Shown: one piece after another, positions 50,025-60,400 of the stretch
Layout: every line of letters starts with the position of its first letter
How positions within the stretch are numbered: the first letter of the stretch is position 1
Assembly: GCA_000434035.1 (NCBI GenBank)
Contig: FR893523.1
Location: forward strand, 150,297-214,296
Source: Clostridium sp. CAG:452
Lineage (GTDB): Bacteria; Bacillota; Clostridia; TANB77; CAG-508
Reading direction: 5' to 3'
Length of the DNA: 64,000 nt
Position numbers and translations under genes: made by a program
The notes under the pieces: generated by a model
Told to the model about the DNA's origin: nothing
Seen by the model: only the letters and a program-made list of their open reading frames with translations
The model's database searches: none

Positions 50025-51122
50025 ATGGGAAACACAATATTAACACCACAAATAATTGCTAATGAAGCATTAATGGTATTAGAATCAAATTTAACTATGG
50101 CTAATTTAGTACATAGAGATTATTCAAAAGAATTTGTACAAGTAGGAGATACTATAACAGTAAGAAAACCAAGCAAATTTGTTGCTAAAAATTTTATAGG
50201 AGAAACAGAAGAACAAAATCTATCAGAAGGTTCAGTGCCTGTTAAATTAGATAGATACAGAGATGTTACAATCCCTGTAACATCAAAAGAAATGACATTA
50301 GATATAAAAGATTTTAGTGAACAAGTAATTACTCCTGCATTAAGTGCAATTGCTCAAGCAGTAGACATTGATTTATTAACAGTAGGAATTGAAAAAGCTG
50401 GTTCTAAAGTATCTGTATCAGCAACACCAGTTATAGGAGATATTGCTAATGTTGCAAAAGCATTAGATAAAAAGAAAGCTCCAAGAGATAACAACAGAAA
50501 TTTAGTCTTAGCAGTAGATACTTTGTATAAATATAATACTTTAGATAATTTTGCTAAAGCATGTTACAAAGGAGATAGTGAAGCTTTAAAAGAAGCTGAA
50601 ATTGGAAAAGTTTACACTATGAACTCATTTATGAGCCAAAATACACCTGAAAACACATCGGCAACAGCTGGAACTGCTACTGCTTATAAAGTAAAATGTA
50701 CAAAAGGAGCTATTCAATTCACTGTATCTGATGGCTCTGCAAAAACAGGTACTATTAAAGCAGGAGACAAATTAATCGTTAATGGCTATTTATTTGAAGT
50801 AGCAGAAGATGCAACTTTAGCAGATGGAGCAGGAACATTAAAAGTAACTGAAAAAGTACCATTTGCAATAGAAACACCTGTAAGTGCAATGCTTATAAAT
50901 AAAGCTCACTCTTTAGGCTTCCATAGAAACGGCCTAGCTCTAGTAACTAGACAACTAGAATTGCCACAAGGAGCAGCTAAAGCAGCGATTGCTTCAGCAA
51001 ATGGATTAGCTGTTAGAGTTGTGTTTGATTATGATTCTAAAACAAAAACTGACAAAGTTTCTTTTGATATTATCTATGGAGTAAAAGACTTGGATGATGA
51101 TCTATTAGTAGACTTTGCATAG
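50025..51122 (+). CDS. Major capsid protein (P22 coat-like)
   Basis: 365 residues. NTILTPQIIANEALMVLESN at the start and GDTITVRKPSKF, then VPVTSKEMTLDIKDFSEQVI, are typical of P22 gp5-type HK97-fold coats, with an Ig-like insert near residues 220-280 (KAGDKLIVNGYLFEVAEDA). Very abundant structural protein. Confidence 0.88.
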   Translation: MGNTILTPQIIANEALMVLESNLTMANLVHRDYSKEFVQVGDTITVRKPSKFVAKNFIGETEEQNLSEGSVPVKLDRYRDVTIPVTSKEMTLDIKDFSEQVITPALSAIAQAVDIDLLTVGIEKAGSKVSVSATPVIGDIANVAKALDKKKAPRDNNRNLVLAVDTLYKYNTLDNFAKACYKGDSEALKEAEIGKVYTMNSFMSQNTPENTSATAGTATAYKVKCTKGAIQFTVSDGSAKTGTIKAGDKLIVNGYLFEVAEDATLADGAGTLKVTEKVPFAIETPVSAMLINKAHSLGFHRNGLALVTRQLELPQGAAKAAIASANGLAVRVVFDYDSKTKTDKVSFDIIYGVKDLDDDLLVDFA

Positions 51123-51135
51123 AAAGGAAAAGGGC

Positions 51136-51540
51136 ATGACAAGTTATATCGATTATAATTTTTATGTAGATTCATATAAGGGCGACATGCCCGAAGAAAA
51201 TTTTGAAAAATTAGCATTAAGAGCAAGCGCTGAAATACAAAGAAATATTTTTAATAGAGATATAGAAAAATATAAAGATGAAGTACAAATGGCAACTTGC
51301 TCTGTTGCTGATATTTTGTTTAAAATTGAACAATTAGAATCAAGAAAAAATAAGTTAGTAAGTAGCAATGCTAATGATAAAGTTGTTTCTAGTGAAAGCG
51401 TAGGCGATTTATCAAGAACATTTGCAAACACTACTAACTTAACTGACCTTGAAAAAGAAATTTCTAACCAGAAAAATAAGATACTAGAAGAAATTAGATT
51501 ATATCTATTACATACAGGCTTATTATATAGAGGTGTTTGA
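51136..51540 (+). CDS. Head-tail connector protein
   Basis: 134 residues. ATG at 51136 with AAAGGAAA upstream. A gp6-like pattern is seen: YVDSYKGDMPEENFEKLALR, then RNIFNRDIEKYKDEVQMATC. It completes the head after packaging. Confidence 0.75.
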   Translation: MTSYIDYNFYVDSYKGDMPEENFEKLALRASAEIQRNIFNRDIEKYKDEVQMATCSVADILFKIEQLESRKNKLVSSNANDKVVSSESVGDLSRTFANTTNLTDLEKEISNQKNKILEEIRLYLLHTGLLYRGV

Positions 51541-51541
51541 T

Positions 51542-51940
51542 ATGGAAGATATGTTTGACAAAGATATAACCATAATAAATCAATATATAGACAGTGACCA
51601 TAAGAAAGCATACAAAGTAAGCTATGTGAAAGGCTTTTGGAGTTCTAATGATGGAGTATCTATAAATGGGACACAATTAACTAAAAGTGATGGTTTATCC
51701 GCAAGAATATTAATGAATGATAGTAGAAATAAACCATATCAAAAGCCAGAAGAGTTTAAAAAGGAGCAAAAAACGTGGACATTGCAAAACGATGATTATC
51801 TAGTAAAAGAGAAAGTAGAAGACTTTACTACTATAATTAAATTATTAGAAAATTATCAAGATGTAATAAAAATTACTAATATTGCTATTAAAGACTATGG
51901 CTCAGAAGATATGTGGCATTTTGCTATAACAGGAGCTTAA
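51542..51940 (+). CDS. Head-closure-type phage protein
   Basis: 132 residues; ATG at 51542, 8 nt after GAGGTG. KDITIINQYIDSDHKKAYKV and VYVKG-like strands fit small head-closure proteins found between connector and minor capsid genes. Family call tentative. Confidence 0.6.
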   Translation: MEDMFDKDITIINQYIDSDHKKAYKVSYVKGFWSSNDGVSINGTQLTKSDGLSARILMNDSRNKPYQKPEEFKKEQKTWTLQNDDYLVKEKVEDFTTIIKLLENYQDVIKITNIAIKDYGSEDMWHFAITGA

Positions 51941-51941
51941 T

Positions 51942-52391
51942 ATGAAGTTGGATTATATGGTAGCTTTTAGTGGTATTCAAAAACAACAAATCATAGATAA
52001 ATATGGTCTTGAAGGTGGAAGGACACAAAAAGTAATCGACAGCAGTTTTATGGGATATGTTGATAAGTATATGCCACAAGATAGCAATCAAATGATAACA
52101 AGTATGTATAATTCCACAAAAATTGGAAGTGGAGAAATTAATATAAACACACCCTATGCTCATTATCAACACGAGGGTGTTTTATATGTTGATCCTAAAT
52201 ACAAAAAAGGTGCTTTTCATGATCCTATAAGTGGCAGGTATTGGAGCAGACCTAATATTAAGAAGGTTCCAAGTGGTAAAAAATTAAATTATCATGGAGG
52301 AGCTCTAAGAGGAGACCATTTTGTAGAAAGAATGTTGGCAGACCATTTTGAAGATATATTAAATGCAGGTCAAAAGGAGATAGATAAATAA
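51942..52391 (+). CDS. Minor capsid protein (Minor_capsid_2-like)
   Basis: 149 residues. INTPYAHYQHEGVLYVDP and GGALRGDHFVERMLADHF are characteristic of this tail-completion/minor capsid family. One base lies between it and the previous stop. Confidence 0.78.
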   Translation: MKLDYMVAFSGIQKQQIIDKYGLEGGRTQKVIDSSFMGYVDKYMPQDSNQMITSMYNSTKIGSGEININTPYAHYQHEGVLYVDPKYKKGAFHDPISGRYWSRPNIKKVPSGKKLNYHGGALRGDHFVERMLADHFEDILNAGQKEIDK

Positions 52392-52816
52392 TGTCAGAAG
52401 AAAAAGCGATGATAGAAAAAGTAAGAGATTATATGGCTAAATGCCCGTATTTAGATAAGTATGCAGAGTTGAATGTAGAATATTTAGTAGATAAAGTTAA
52501 AGCTTATTCCATAAATGAAAATGCAGGATATAATCCAATACTAAACAAATTCTTAAGAGGTTCTGAAAGACAGTTTTTGTTTACTTTTGATAGTAAATTA
52601 CATTGGAACGAAGATATACAAAACAATATAGATAATTCTAAAACATTTGAAGACATAAGAAATTGGTTAGAAAATAATAAAAAGGAAAAAATTTTTCCAG
52701 GCATACCTGGGGTATATGACATTGGTGCGACTACAAATGGCTATATATTTGCTACTAATGCAAATGAAGCAATTTATCGTATCCAATGTTTTTTATATTA
52801 TTTTAAGGAGGAATAA
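52391..52816 (+). CDS. Minor capsid/tail-terminator-type protein
   Basis: 141 residues. MAKCPYLDKYAELNVEYLVD, ... NPILNKFLRGSERQFLFTFD match the Minor_capsid_3 type located just before the tail tube gene. It shares one base with the preceding stop. Confidence 0.72.
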   Translation: MSEEKAMIEKVRDYMAKCPYLDKYAELNVEYLVDKVKAYSINENAGYNPILNKFLRGSERQFLFTFDSKLHWNEDIQNNIDNSKTFEDIRNWLENNKKEKIFPGIPGVYDIGATTNGYIFATNANEAIYRIQCFLYYFKEE

Positions 52817-52818
52817 AA

Positions 52819-53337
52819 GTGGTAAATTTAACAAAAATAAATAGAGATGAATTAGTTGAATTTTTAAATACAAAGCCAAAAGAGCAGACAGCAAACTGGG
52901 CATTGATTGGCGTGGGAATAACTGATAAATCTACAGACTACAATGCTGAAAAGACAGAAGAAAAATGGATTATACATAGAAACAAAAATGTAACTGTAGA
53001 TAGTTATGGCTTAACATCAGGAGTAGAACAAACATGCTACAAAGGTGATGAAGTATTTGAATTTATAGACAATATAAGATATAGATTATTGACTGGTTCA
53101 GATGCTGAAACAAGCTTATTAGAAATAGATAAATATAGTGTTGATGAAGCTGGAAGTACACCAAAATATAGAGCAAGATTATGGACAGTTTCAATAGAAA
53201 TAGGCTCTAATGGTGGAGATAGTGCAAAAATAAATTATACAATAAACTATACAGGGGACCCAACGTTTGGAACAGTTACATTTGCAAACGGAAAACCTAC
53301 ATTTGCAGAAGAAACAAAAGAAGAGACAGGAAATTAA
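52819..53337 (+). CDS. Major tail tube protein
   Basis: 172 residues; GTG start after AAGGAGG. The beta-rich tube subunit pattern is clear: WALIGVGITDKSTDYNAEKT ... YGLTSGVEQTCYKGDEVF. The C-terminus is short and has no Ig domain. Confidence 0.85.
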   Translation: MVNLTKINRDELVEFLNTKPKEQTANWALIGVGITDKSTDYNAEKTEEKWIIHRNKNVTVDSYGLTSGVEQTCYKGDEVFEFIDNIRYRLLTGSDAETSLLEIDKYSVDEAGSTPKYRARLWTVSIEIGSNGGDSAKINYTINYTGDPTFGTVTFANGKPTFAEETKEETGN

Positions 53338-53353
53338 ATAAAAAAACATATAA

Positions 53354-53400
53354 ATACATTGTAATTGCAAAATTCGACAATTTTTTCAATTACAATGTAT
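53354..53400 (+). terminator. Hairpin after the tail tube gene
   Basis: ATACATTGTAATTG pairs with CAATTACAATGTAT; few Ts follow. It marks the left edge of the inserted gene at 53438. Confidence 0.65.
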
Positions 53401-53437
53401 TATACTTCTTTTATATATTATAAAAGGAGGAATAATT

Positions 53438-53896
53438 ATGGCAATGAAAGTATGCAAAGATTGTGGGACAGAAGTAAGTAAAAGTGCTAAAGTGTGCCCT
53501 AAATGTGGTAAAAGATTAAAAAATACAGTTTTAAGAGTCATTTTAGGGATATTAGTTATTGTTATTGGAATTGGAGCAATAGCAAGTGGAGGAGATAGTT
53601 CTGTACAAACAAGTAACAACAATAAACAAGAAAAATTTACTCTTATATCAGATAAAAAGACAACAGATGCCGTAGGAACAACTTATATAGAAGGGGAAAT
53701 AAAAAACAATACGGACAAATCATATTCTTATGTACAAGTAACATTTAACCTATATGATGATAATGGAGCACAATTAGGAACTGCTGTTGACAATATAAAC
53801 AATTTAGAGCCAAATGCAACTTGGAAATATAAAGCATTAGGTTTAGTTACTGAAAAAGTGTCAAGCTATAAACTTGTAGAAATAACAGGTTGGTAA
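53438..53896 (+). CDS. Zinc-ribbon/membrane/FxLYD protein (prophage moron)
   Basis: 152 residues. An N-terminal zinc ribbon has CKDCG and CPKCG (about 6-26). One membrane helix follows (VLRVILGILVIVIGIGAIA). The outside domain (about 65-152) has the FxLYD-type segments YVQVTFNLYDDNGAQ and LEPNATWKYKALG. Such proteins are host-type envelope proteins, not virion parts. It is fenced by its own hairpin and terminator inside the tail operon, so it is probably expressed in the lysogen. A role in host surface change or superinfection exclusion is possible but unproved. Confidence 0.75.
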   Translation: MAMKVCKDCGTEVSKSAKVCPKCGKRLKNTVLRVILGILVIVIGIGAIASGGDSSVQTSNNNKQEKFTLISDKKTTDAVGTTYIEGEIKNNTDKSYSYVQVTFNLYDDNGAQLGTAVDNINNLEPNATWKYKALGLVTEKVSSYKLVEITGW

Positions 53897-53911
53897 AATA
53901 ATAATTTTATT

Positions 53912-53944
53912 AAAAAAACACTAGAAAGACTAGTGTTTTTTTAT
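53912..53944 (+). terminator. Rho-independent terminator after moron gene
   Basis: AAAAAAACACTAG-AAAGA-CTAGTGTTTTTTT, strong stem with T-run. Confidence 0.88.
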
Positions 53945-53956
53945 TATGGAGGAAAC

Positions 53957-54460
53957 ATGGAAAATTATATAAAAATTAAGCCTAAAAAAGATATTTTAAA
54001 ATTAGGCATAATGGATGAAGAGGATAATATTGTTAAGGACAATAATGGAAATGAAATATATTTAGAGTTTGATTTGGCAGATATAGATTTACCAATAAAA
54101 TATAATAAATGTGTAGGAATGATAAATGAAGCAAAAAAAGAATTAAAAATGCAAATGGTAATAATAGATAAAAAGCAAGACCATAAAGGTAAAGGTTATT
54201 TAAGCCAGAATGAAGAAGCTAAAGTAAAAGCAATTAGAAGTTTTTATAAAAAAATGGAGACGGCAATGGACTTATTTTTAGGCGAAGGTGGAACGAGAAA
54301 ATTTTTAAATGGAAGAAAGCCTTATTATGAAATGTTTGATGATATAGGTGAAGCATTAAAACCATACGAAGACAAATTTAGATTAACAATAACAGATATG
54401 ACAGAAAGAATAAAAAATAAATACAAAGTAGTTGAGAGCGATGTGTTAACTGATGAATAG
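53957..54460 (+). CDS. Tail assembly chaperone (gpG-like)
   Basis: 167 residues; ATG at 53957 with ATGGAGGA upstream. Contents match small chaperones that precede the tape measure (YLEFDLADIDLPIKYNKC, TITDMTERIKNKYK). It overlaps the next gene by 8 bp; no slippery heptamer is evident, so both may simply be coupled. Confidence 0.68.
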   Translation: MENYIKIKPKKDILKLGIMDEEDNIVKDNNGNEIYLEFDLADIDLPIKYNKCVGMINEAKKELKMQMVIIDKKQDHKGKGYLSQNEEAKVKAIRSFYKKMETAMDLFLGEGGTRKFLNGRKPYYEMFDDIGEALKPYEDKFRLTITDMTERIKNKYKVVESDVLTDE

Positions 54461-55016
54461 TTATGTTGAATATGCATTAGTTAATAATAAAAAATATAAA
54501 ATAAATACAGATTTTAGGGTAGCATTGAAGTGTAATGAAGTAGCTGAAAGCAATGTTTCGGAAGAAGAAAGAGCATTGGCAATAATATATTTATTATTTG
54601 GGGAGAAAGGCTTGAGTAATTCAGATGATTGGGAAGGACTACTAAAAATTGCTACAAAATATTTAAACATAAAGAAAGAGAATAATAGCGAAGAAAAAGA
54701 AGCAAATATGTCTTTTGAAGAAGATTGGGGATATATACAAGCTTCTTTTTTTAGTGATTACAATATAGATTTATCAAAAACAAAAATGCACTGGTGGCAG
54801 TTTTTTGATTTGCTATGTGGATTGACTGAAAAATGCGTATTTAATAGAGTTAGGTTTGTTAGGGATTTTGATATTAGTCAAATAAAAGATAGCAAAGAAA
54901 GAGAAAGATGGATTGAACAAAAAAAACAAGTAGCTTTAAAGATTAAAGATACAAGCAAGACAGCAGAGCAATTACGACTAGATAGACTTTTCGAAGAGCA
55001 ACTAGAAGGTAGGTGA
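54453..55016 (+). CDS. Gp15-family tail protein
   Basis: 187 residues. The Gp15-like core is seen in ALKCNEVAESNVSEEERALA, DWEGLLKIATKYL and KMHWWQFFDLLCGLTEKC. Gp15 proteins lie before the tape measure gene and act as tail chaperones. Confidence 0.82.
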   Translation: MNSYVEYALVNNKKYKINTDFRVALKCNEVAESNVSEEERALAIIYLLFGEKGLSNSDDWEGLLKIATKYLNIKKENNSEEKEANMSFEEDWGYIQASFFSDYNIDLSKTKMHWWQFFDLLCGLTEKCVFNRVRFVRDFDISQIKDSKERERWIEQKKQVALKIKDTSKTAEQLRLDRLFEEQLEGR

Positions 55017-55021
55017 TGTAG

Positions 55022-57025
55022 TTGGATGGTTACCTAAAAATTAAAACTAAAATAGATAACAAAGATGTAGACAAAGGAATAGAAGAATTAGAAAATAAAG
55101 TGAAAAAATTGCAAGAAGATAATTCAAAATCAGGTACAGAACAAAATCTATTACAAAAAGAATTAGAGAATTATAAAGAATTGCAGGCAAAAGCAGATTC
55201 ATATAAGCAAAAAATAAAAGAATTAAAAGCAGAAAAGATGGCTATGTTTAAAAATAATAGTGCTCTTGCTGTTTCCGTTGATACTCCTGAATATGCAAAC
55301 ATAAAAGCGCAAATTGCAGATATGAAACAAAAATACACACAAGCAACTGCTGAAATAGATAAACAAAGTCCAAAAATAGAAAAAGTTTATAGTAAATTAG
55401 ATAAGATAAAAGCAAAGCAAACTGAAAATAATGCAAAAATACAACAATTTAAATCAAAAATAGAATCAATAAAAGCCAACAACGTTAGAAGCTCTATAGA
55501 TGGAATAGGTAAAAGCATAACCGGTCAAATATCTAAAATAGGAAAAATGGCTATAGCCGTAGTAGGAATTAGGACAGCATGGGGTGCTGTAAGAAGTGCG
55601 ATTAATTTAGTTAGTCAATACAATCCACAGATGTCAGCAGACTTGCAATACATGGGGTATTGCATTGCTAATATAGTAGCACCAGCAGTTCAATGGCTTA
55701 CTAGGTTATTGTATACAGCTTTAAGTTATATAAATGCAATAATGCAAGCTTGGTTCGGAATTAATATATTTGCAAATTCAAGTGCAAAAGCATTTAAGAA
55801 AATGCAATCAAGTGCAGGAGGAACAGCAAAATCTGCTAAAGAAATACAAAAATCATTGCAAGGCTTTGACGAAATGAATGTATTGTCAGACAATTCAAAT
55901 GATTCTTCAGGAGGCAGTGGTATTGCAACACCGAGTATGGATTTAAGTAATATGCAAGGAGAAATACCAGAATGGCTAAAATGGATTATAGACAATAAAG
56001 ATTTAATTTTATCGGTTATTTCAGGAATTACAGTTGGACTCTTAGCATGGAAATTAGGTTTAGATGGAATAAAAGCATTAGGAATAGGGGTACTAATATC
56101 AGGAATTGTATACACAATCCAAAGTTTAATTTCATATTTAAATGATGGATCTTGGGAGAATTTTGGAAAAATAATTCAAGGAATTGGTGTAGCCTTATTA
56201 GGACTCGCAATAGTAATAGGTAGTGTCCCATTAGCTGTTGCAGGAGCTATTACATTAATTGTAGGAACTATAGTTAAGTACTGGGAGCAAATAAAGGCAT
56301 TCTTACAAAATGGAATTGACTGGCTAACAGGTAAAAGTGATTGGGTCCATGAAATGTTTGGAGACACTATTGGAAATATATATGATATGTTTGTTAATAG
56401 CTTGCAAAACTTATTAAATTTATTCGATAGTATATTTACAATGGTAAAGGGAATATTTGATGGATTTATAATGTTTATCAAAGGTGTATTTACTGGCGAT
56501 TGGAAAATGGCTTGGGAAGGAATAAAAAAAATCTTTACAAGTATTTGGGAAGGAATAAAAGGAGTGTTCTTTGCTGTTTGGAATCAAATAAAAAATGTTG
56601 TAGCAACTGTTGGAAAAACAGTAGGAAACATTATAGCGAATACATTTAAAGCTGTTGTAAATGGAGTTTTAAGAGCAATTGAAAGCATATTAAATTTTCC
56701 TATAAAGTCAATTAATAGGTTAATTGGAGTAATAAATAATGTGCCAGGAATTAATTTGGGTTATTTAAGTACTTTTAATTTACCGCGACTTGCAAAAGGT
56801 GGTATTATTTCTCAACCTACGCAAGCAATTATAGGAGAAGCAGGAAGAGAAGCGGTTGTACCCTTAGAAAACAATATGGAATGGCTAGATATACTAGCAG
56901 ATAAACTTGCATCAAAAATTGGAGGCAATGGGGGCTCTTATATAATTAATATGGATGGTAGAGTAATACAAAGAGGAATTGCAAAAAGACAGCAAGAACT
57001 AGCTTTTGTTAGAAACGGGAGGTAG
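55022..57025 (+). CDS. Tape measure protein
   Basis: 667 residues. N-terminal coiled coils (about 15-160) are followed by hydrophobic segments (about 180-250, 325-425) and a C-terminal LARGGIIS-like segment (LAKGGIISQPTQAIIGEAGR) with VVPLENN, common in tape measures. The start is TTG at 55022 after GGTGATGTAG; a start further in is possible. Its length sets a short to medium siphovirus tail. Confidence 0.88.
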   Translation: MDGYLKIKTKIDNKDVDKGIEELENKVKKLQEDNSKSGTEQNLLQKELENYKELQAKADSYKQKIKELKAEKMAMFKNNSALAVSVDTPEYANIKAQIADMKQKYTQATAEIDKQSPKIEKVYSKLDKIKAKQTENNAKIQQFKSKIESIKANNVRSSIDGIGKSITGQISKIGKMAIAVVGIRTAWGAVRSAINLVSQYNPQMSADLQYMGYCIANIVAPAVQWLTRLLYTALSYINAIMQAWFGINIFANSSAKAFKKMQSSAGGTAKSAKEIQKSLQGFDEMNVLSDNSNDSSGGSGIATPSMDLSNMQGEIPEWLKWIIDNKDLILSVISGITVGLLAWKLGLDGIKALGIGVLISGIVYTIQSLISYLNDGSWENFGKIIQGIGVALLGLAIVIGSVPLAVAGAITLIVGTIVKYWEQIKAFLQNGIDWLTGKSDWVHEMFGDTIGNIYDMFVNSLQNLLNLFDSIFTMVKGIFDGFIMFIKGVFTGDWKMAWEGIKKIFTSIWEGIKGVFFAVWNQIKNVVATVGKTVGNIIANTFKAVVNGVLRAIESILNFPIKSINRLIGVINNVPGINLGYLSTFNLPRLAKGGIISQPTQAIIGEAGREAVVPLENNMEWLDILADKLASKIGGNGGSYIINMDGRVIQRGIAKRQQELAFVRNGR

Positions 57026-57027
57026 AT

Positions 57028-57411
57028 ATGTTAGTAGATAAAAATAGTTTAATAATAGACGGAGTTAAAATGGCTCAATACATAACAAAGGCTAAATTTG
57101 GCTATCACAAAATCTGGGGAAAGGATACAGGCAGAGCACTGTCAGGAGATAATTCTGGAACATTGAAAGGTATATATCCTAAAATAACCATGACTTTTAG
57201 AAAATTAAATGATGAAGAGATAAGCATAGTCCTATCTCTTTTTAATAAGGCTGAAAACAAAGTGACATTTTATAACCCAGATTTGAAGAAAAAAATACAA
57301 AATATGTCTTGCTATTCAAATGACCAGGAGTATGATCAGTCACTTCTAGGAAAAATTGAAGGTTATAGCAGTGCAGTGATTTCAAACAAGAAAAGGGAGT
57401 ATTATGAATGA
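57028..57411 (+). CDS. Distal tail-type protein (DUF6711-like)
   Basis: 127 residues. VDKNSLIIDGVKMAQYITKA and YPKITMTFRKLNDEE match small tail proteins placed between tape measure and tail-tip genes. It overlaps the next gene by 4 bp. Confidence 0.65.
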   Translation: MLVDKNSLIIDGVKMAQYITKAKFGYHKIWGKDTGRALSGDNSGTLKGIYPKITMTFRKLNDEEISIVLSLFNKAENKVTFYNPDLKKKIQNMSCYSNDQEYDQSLLGKIEGYSSAVISNKKREYYE

Positions 57412-60400
57412 TAAATGTACAAGAAAATTTTAAAATTGACTTAAGAACGTACGGCAGGCAATTTAATATAAAATTAAAAGTAAATAATTCTGATTTTAAT
57501 GCAGATAATTTAAATTATATAAAACCTTCATTTACTACACCCTTATTCAAAACAATAATGCATCAAATAGAACTTGATTCAAAGGTATTCATGTCCAAAG
57601 GCACTAAAATTAGCGGAAGAATAGGGGTAAAAGTTAATGAAAAGAACTATAAATATATTGATTTAAATAATTATTATGTACAAAGTTGTGAAAGACAAGA
57701 AGATACAAATTCATATAGAGTTTTGGCATATAGCAAAATGAAAGAAGCTATGGTTGACTATGATTTGAGCTTTGCAGGAAAGATAACTGTTAGAAATTAT
57801 CTAATAAAAGTATGTGAAAGATTAGGCTGGAATACTGATAATATTCCAGCCACTTTTATTAACTCTGAAAAAATGATAGATCCTAATTTACATACAGGAA
57901 TAAAATATAGTTTTAGAGATGCTTTAGATGAAATTGCAACAATTACATGTAGTTTCTTAATGTTTAAGGGAGATAATTTTTATTTATTATATTTAACAGA
58001 AACAAACGAGACAATTGATGAGAGTTATCTAGATGAGGACAATGTTACGATAGGGGAAAAATATCTTATAAATTCATTAGTATTTAGCAGAGCTGAAGAA
58101 AGCGATAATATTTACAGAAAAGATAATACAAGCATTACTGCAAATGGGTTGCATGAATATAGAATAGCAGATTGTCAATTATTAAGTACAAATGATAGAG
58201 CTGATTATATAGATGAAATGTTTAACTATTTAAAAACATTGGAATTTTATATTTTTGATGTTCAAAGTAAAGGAATTTTATTTTTAGAGGCGTGTGATTT
58301 GTTTAATTTTAAATTGAACAATACAACATATAAAGTAGCTTTGCTAAATGATGAAATAAACATAGATGATGGATTAACAGAGAACTTGTTTTTAGAAAAA
58401 CCAGAAGAAACTGAAACAGAATATAAATATGCAGATAGTACAGACAAGAAGATAAATCAAACATATATATTAGTTGATAAGCAGAATCAAAGAATAACCC
58501 AACTAACCGAAGAAACAACAGAAAATTCTCAAAAGCTAACCAAAACAGAACAAGACGTAAATGGATTAACTACAAAAGTATCATCAGTAGAGCAATCAGT
58601 AGAAAACATAACAAATACACAAAACACAGCTACAGGAAAGAATATACACTTAGAAGATAGTAGCGATGACCCATTAGTAAGTATAAAAGTAAAAGGCTCG
58701 ACAAGCCAAGCTACAAGGAGTGAAAATAACTTATTAAATGTTACAGCAAAAACAACTACAACACAAGGGCTAACATTTACAGTAAATGAAGATAAATCAA
58801 TCACTATAAACGGAACTAATACTGGCACTGGAACTTACTATTTTAGAATAGCCAATAACTTTGTATTATCTGCAGGGGACTATACTTTAAGCAATAAAAA
58901 TTCAAGCGTAAATAATAATTCTGGTTTTATTTTTTATGACGATGGAAATAATTTTCCAAGAACAAATATAAGTAATGCAACATTTACAAAAGATACAACA
59001 ATAAAACCTTATTTAAAAGTTAATGCAGGTGTAACAGTAAATAACCAAACAGTTTATCCAATGATAATAAAAGGAACATATACAGAAGAAACACTTCCAC
59101 CATACGAACAATACGGAGCAAGTCCAAGTCCAGATTACCCAAGTCCAATAGAAAATGTAGAAGGAAAGAATAAGCTAGATTACAAAACAGTTTCAAATAC
59201 TCCTAATACAGTTGTCTCATTGATAGAAAATGGATTTAATGTAAAAGGAAATTATGCAGGAAAAATTGTTGTAAATGGTTTAAAACAAAACACAGATTAT
59301 AATCTGCAATATATTTTACAAAATATTACAGGAAATACGCATAATGTAACTATATTTGCAAATCAAGAAACTACAACAATAATAAAGATGTTTTCAACTC
59401 TTACAGGTGGTAAATTTAATACTGGAAACTATACAGAAATAAATATATGGTTCTATGCAAATTTGGGTCAGCAAGGAGAAGCTAATTTTACTAATATTCA
59501 GTTAGAAGAAGGCACAGTAGCAACAGATTATGTACCATATAATTCTCTAGAGATAAAAGATGTAGGAGAGAACTTGTTTGATATAAATAATAGATTACAA
59601 GGCACAATAAATAATGACGGGGATTTAGAATTTACTACTAACACAAATAAATTTTATGAATACGATTTTAAAGAGAATACTCAATATACATTAAGTGCAT
59701 TTGTTAGAAATACAAATACAACAGGCAATGTAAGGTTAAGAATATGGTATACCGATAAAACTAATAGTGGAGAGGTTTTATTAAATAGAACAACTGAATA
59801 TAAATACTTAACATTTACGAGTTTAGCAAACAAAACTATTGATTATATATCTGTAAATTATGGTTCTTCGGGAAATATGTATATAAAAAATGGTGAGTTA
59901 AGCATTGTTGAAGGCACAACAGCAAAAACATATAAACCATACCAAGAACAAAAAGTAGATTTTCCGCTATCAGAAGGACAAAAATTATATGAAGGCTCTT
60001 ATTTAGCAAGTGATGGAATACATCATAAGAGAAAACAGATTATCCTTACAGGCAATGAAAATTGGGTATTAACATCTACTGGTAATCAAGTCTTAACAAA
60101 AAGATTTAGTGCACAAATGACTTCTCCTGCTATGAAGTTGAATAGTCAAAACAACGCTACATGTACACATTTTATTAATATTGATGATTCTACTAAAGAT
60201 GTAGAAAGTATTTATTTTGCACCGCTAGTAGGCATTACATATATGGCATTAAGAATGGATATAAATAAAGTGAGTACAGTTGAAGAATTAAAATCTTATT
60301 TAGCAACTCAATATGCAAATGGTACACCAGTAATTGTAGAATACGAACTAGCAACAGAGGAAATAGTACCTTACACCACCGAACAGCAAGAAGCTTGGGA

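Noticed and set aside
54440..54470. A -1 programmed frameshift between the two tail chaperone genes
   Set aside because: The genes overlap by 8 bp, but I see no slippery heptamer, and the second has its own ATG.
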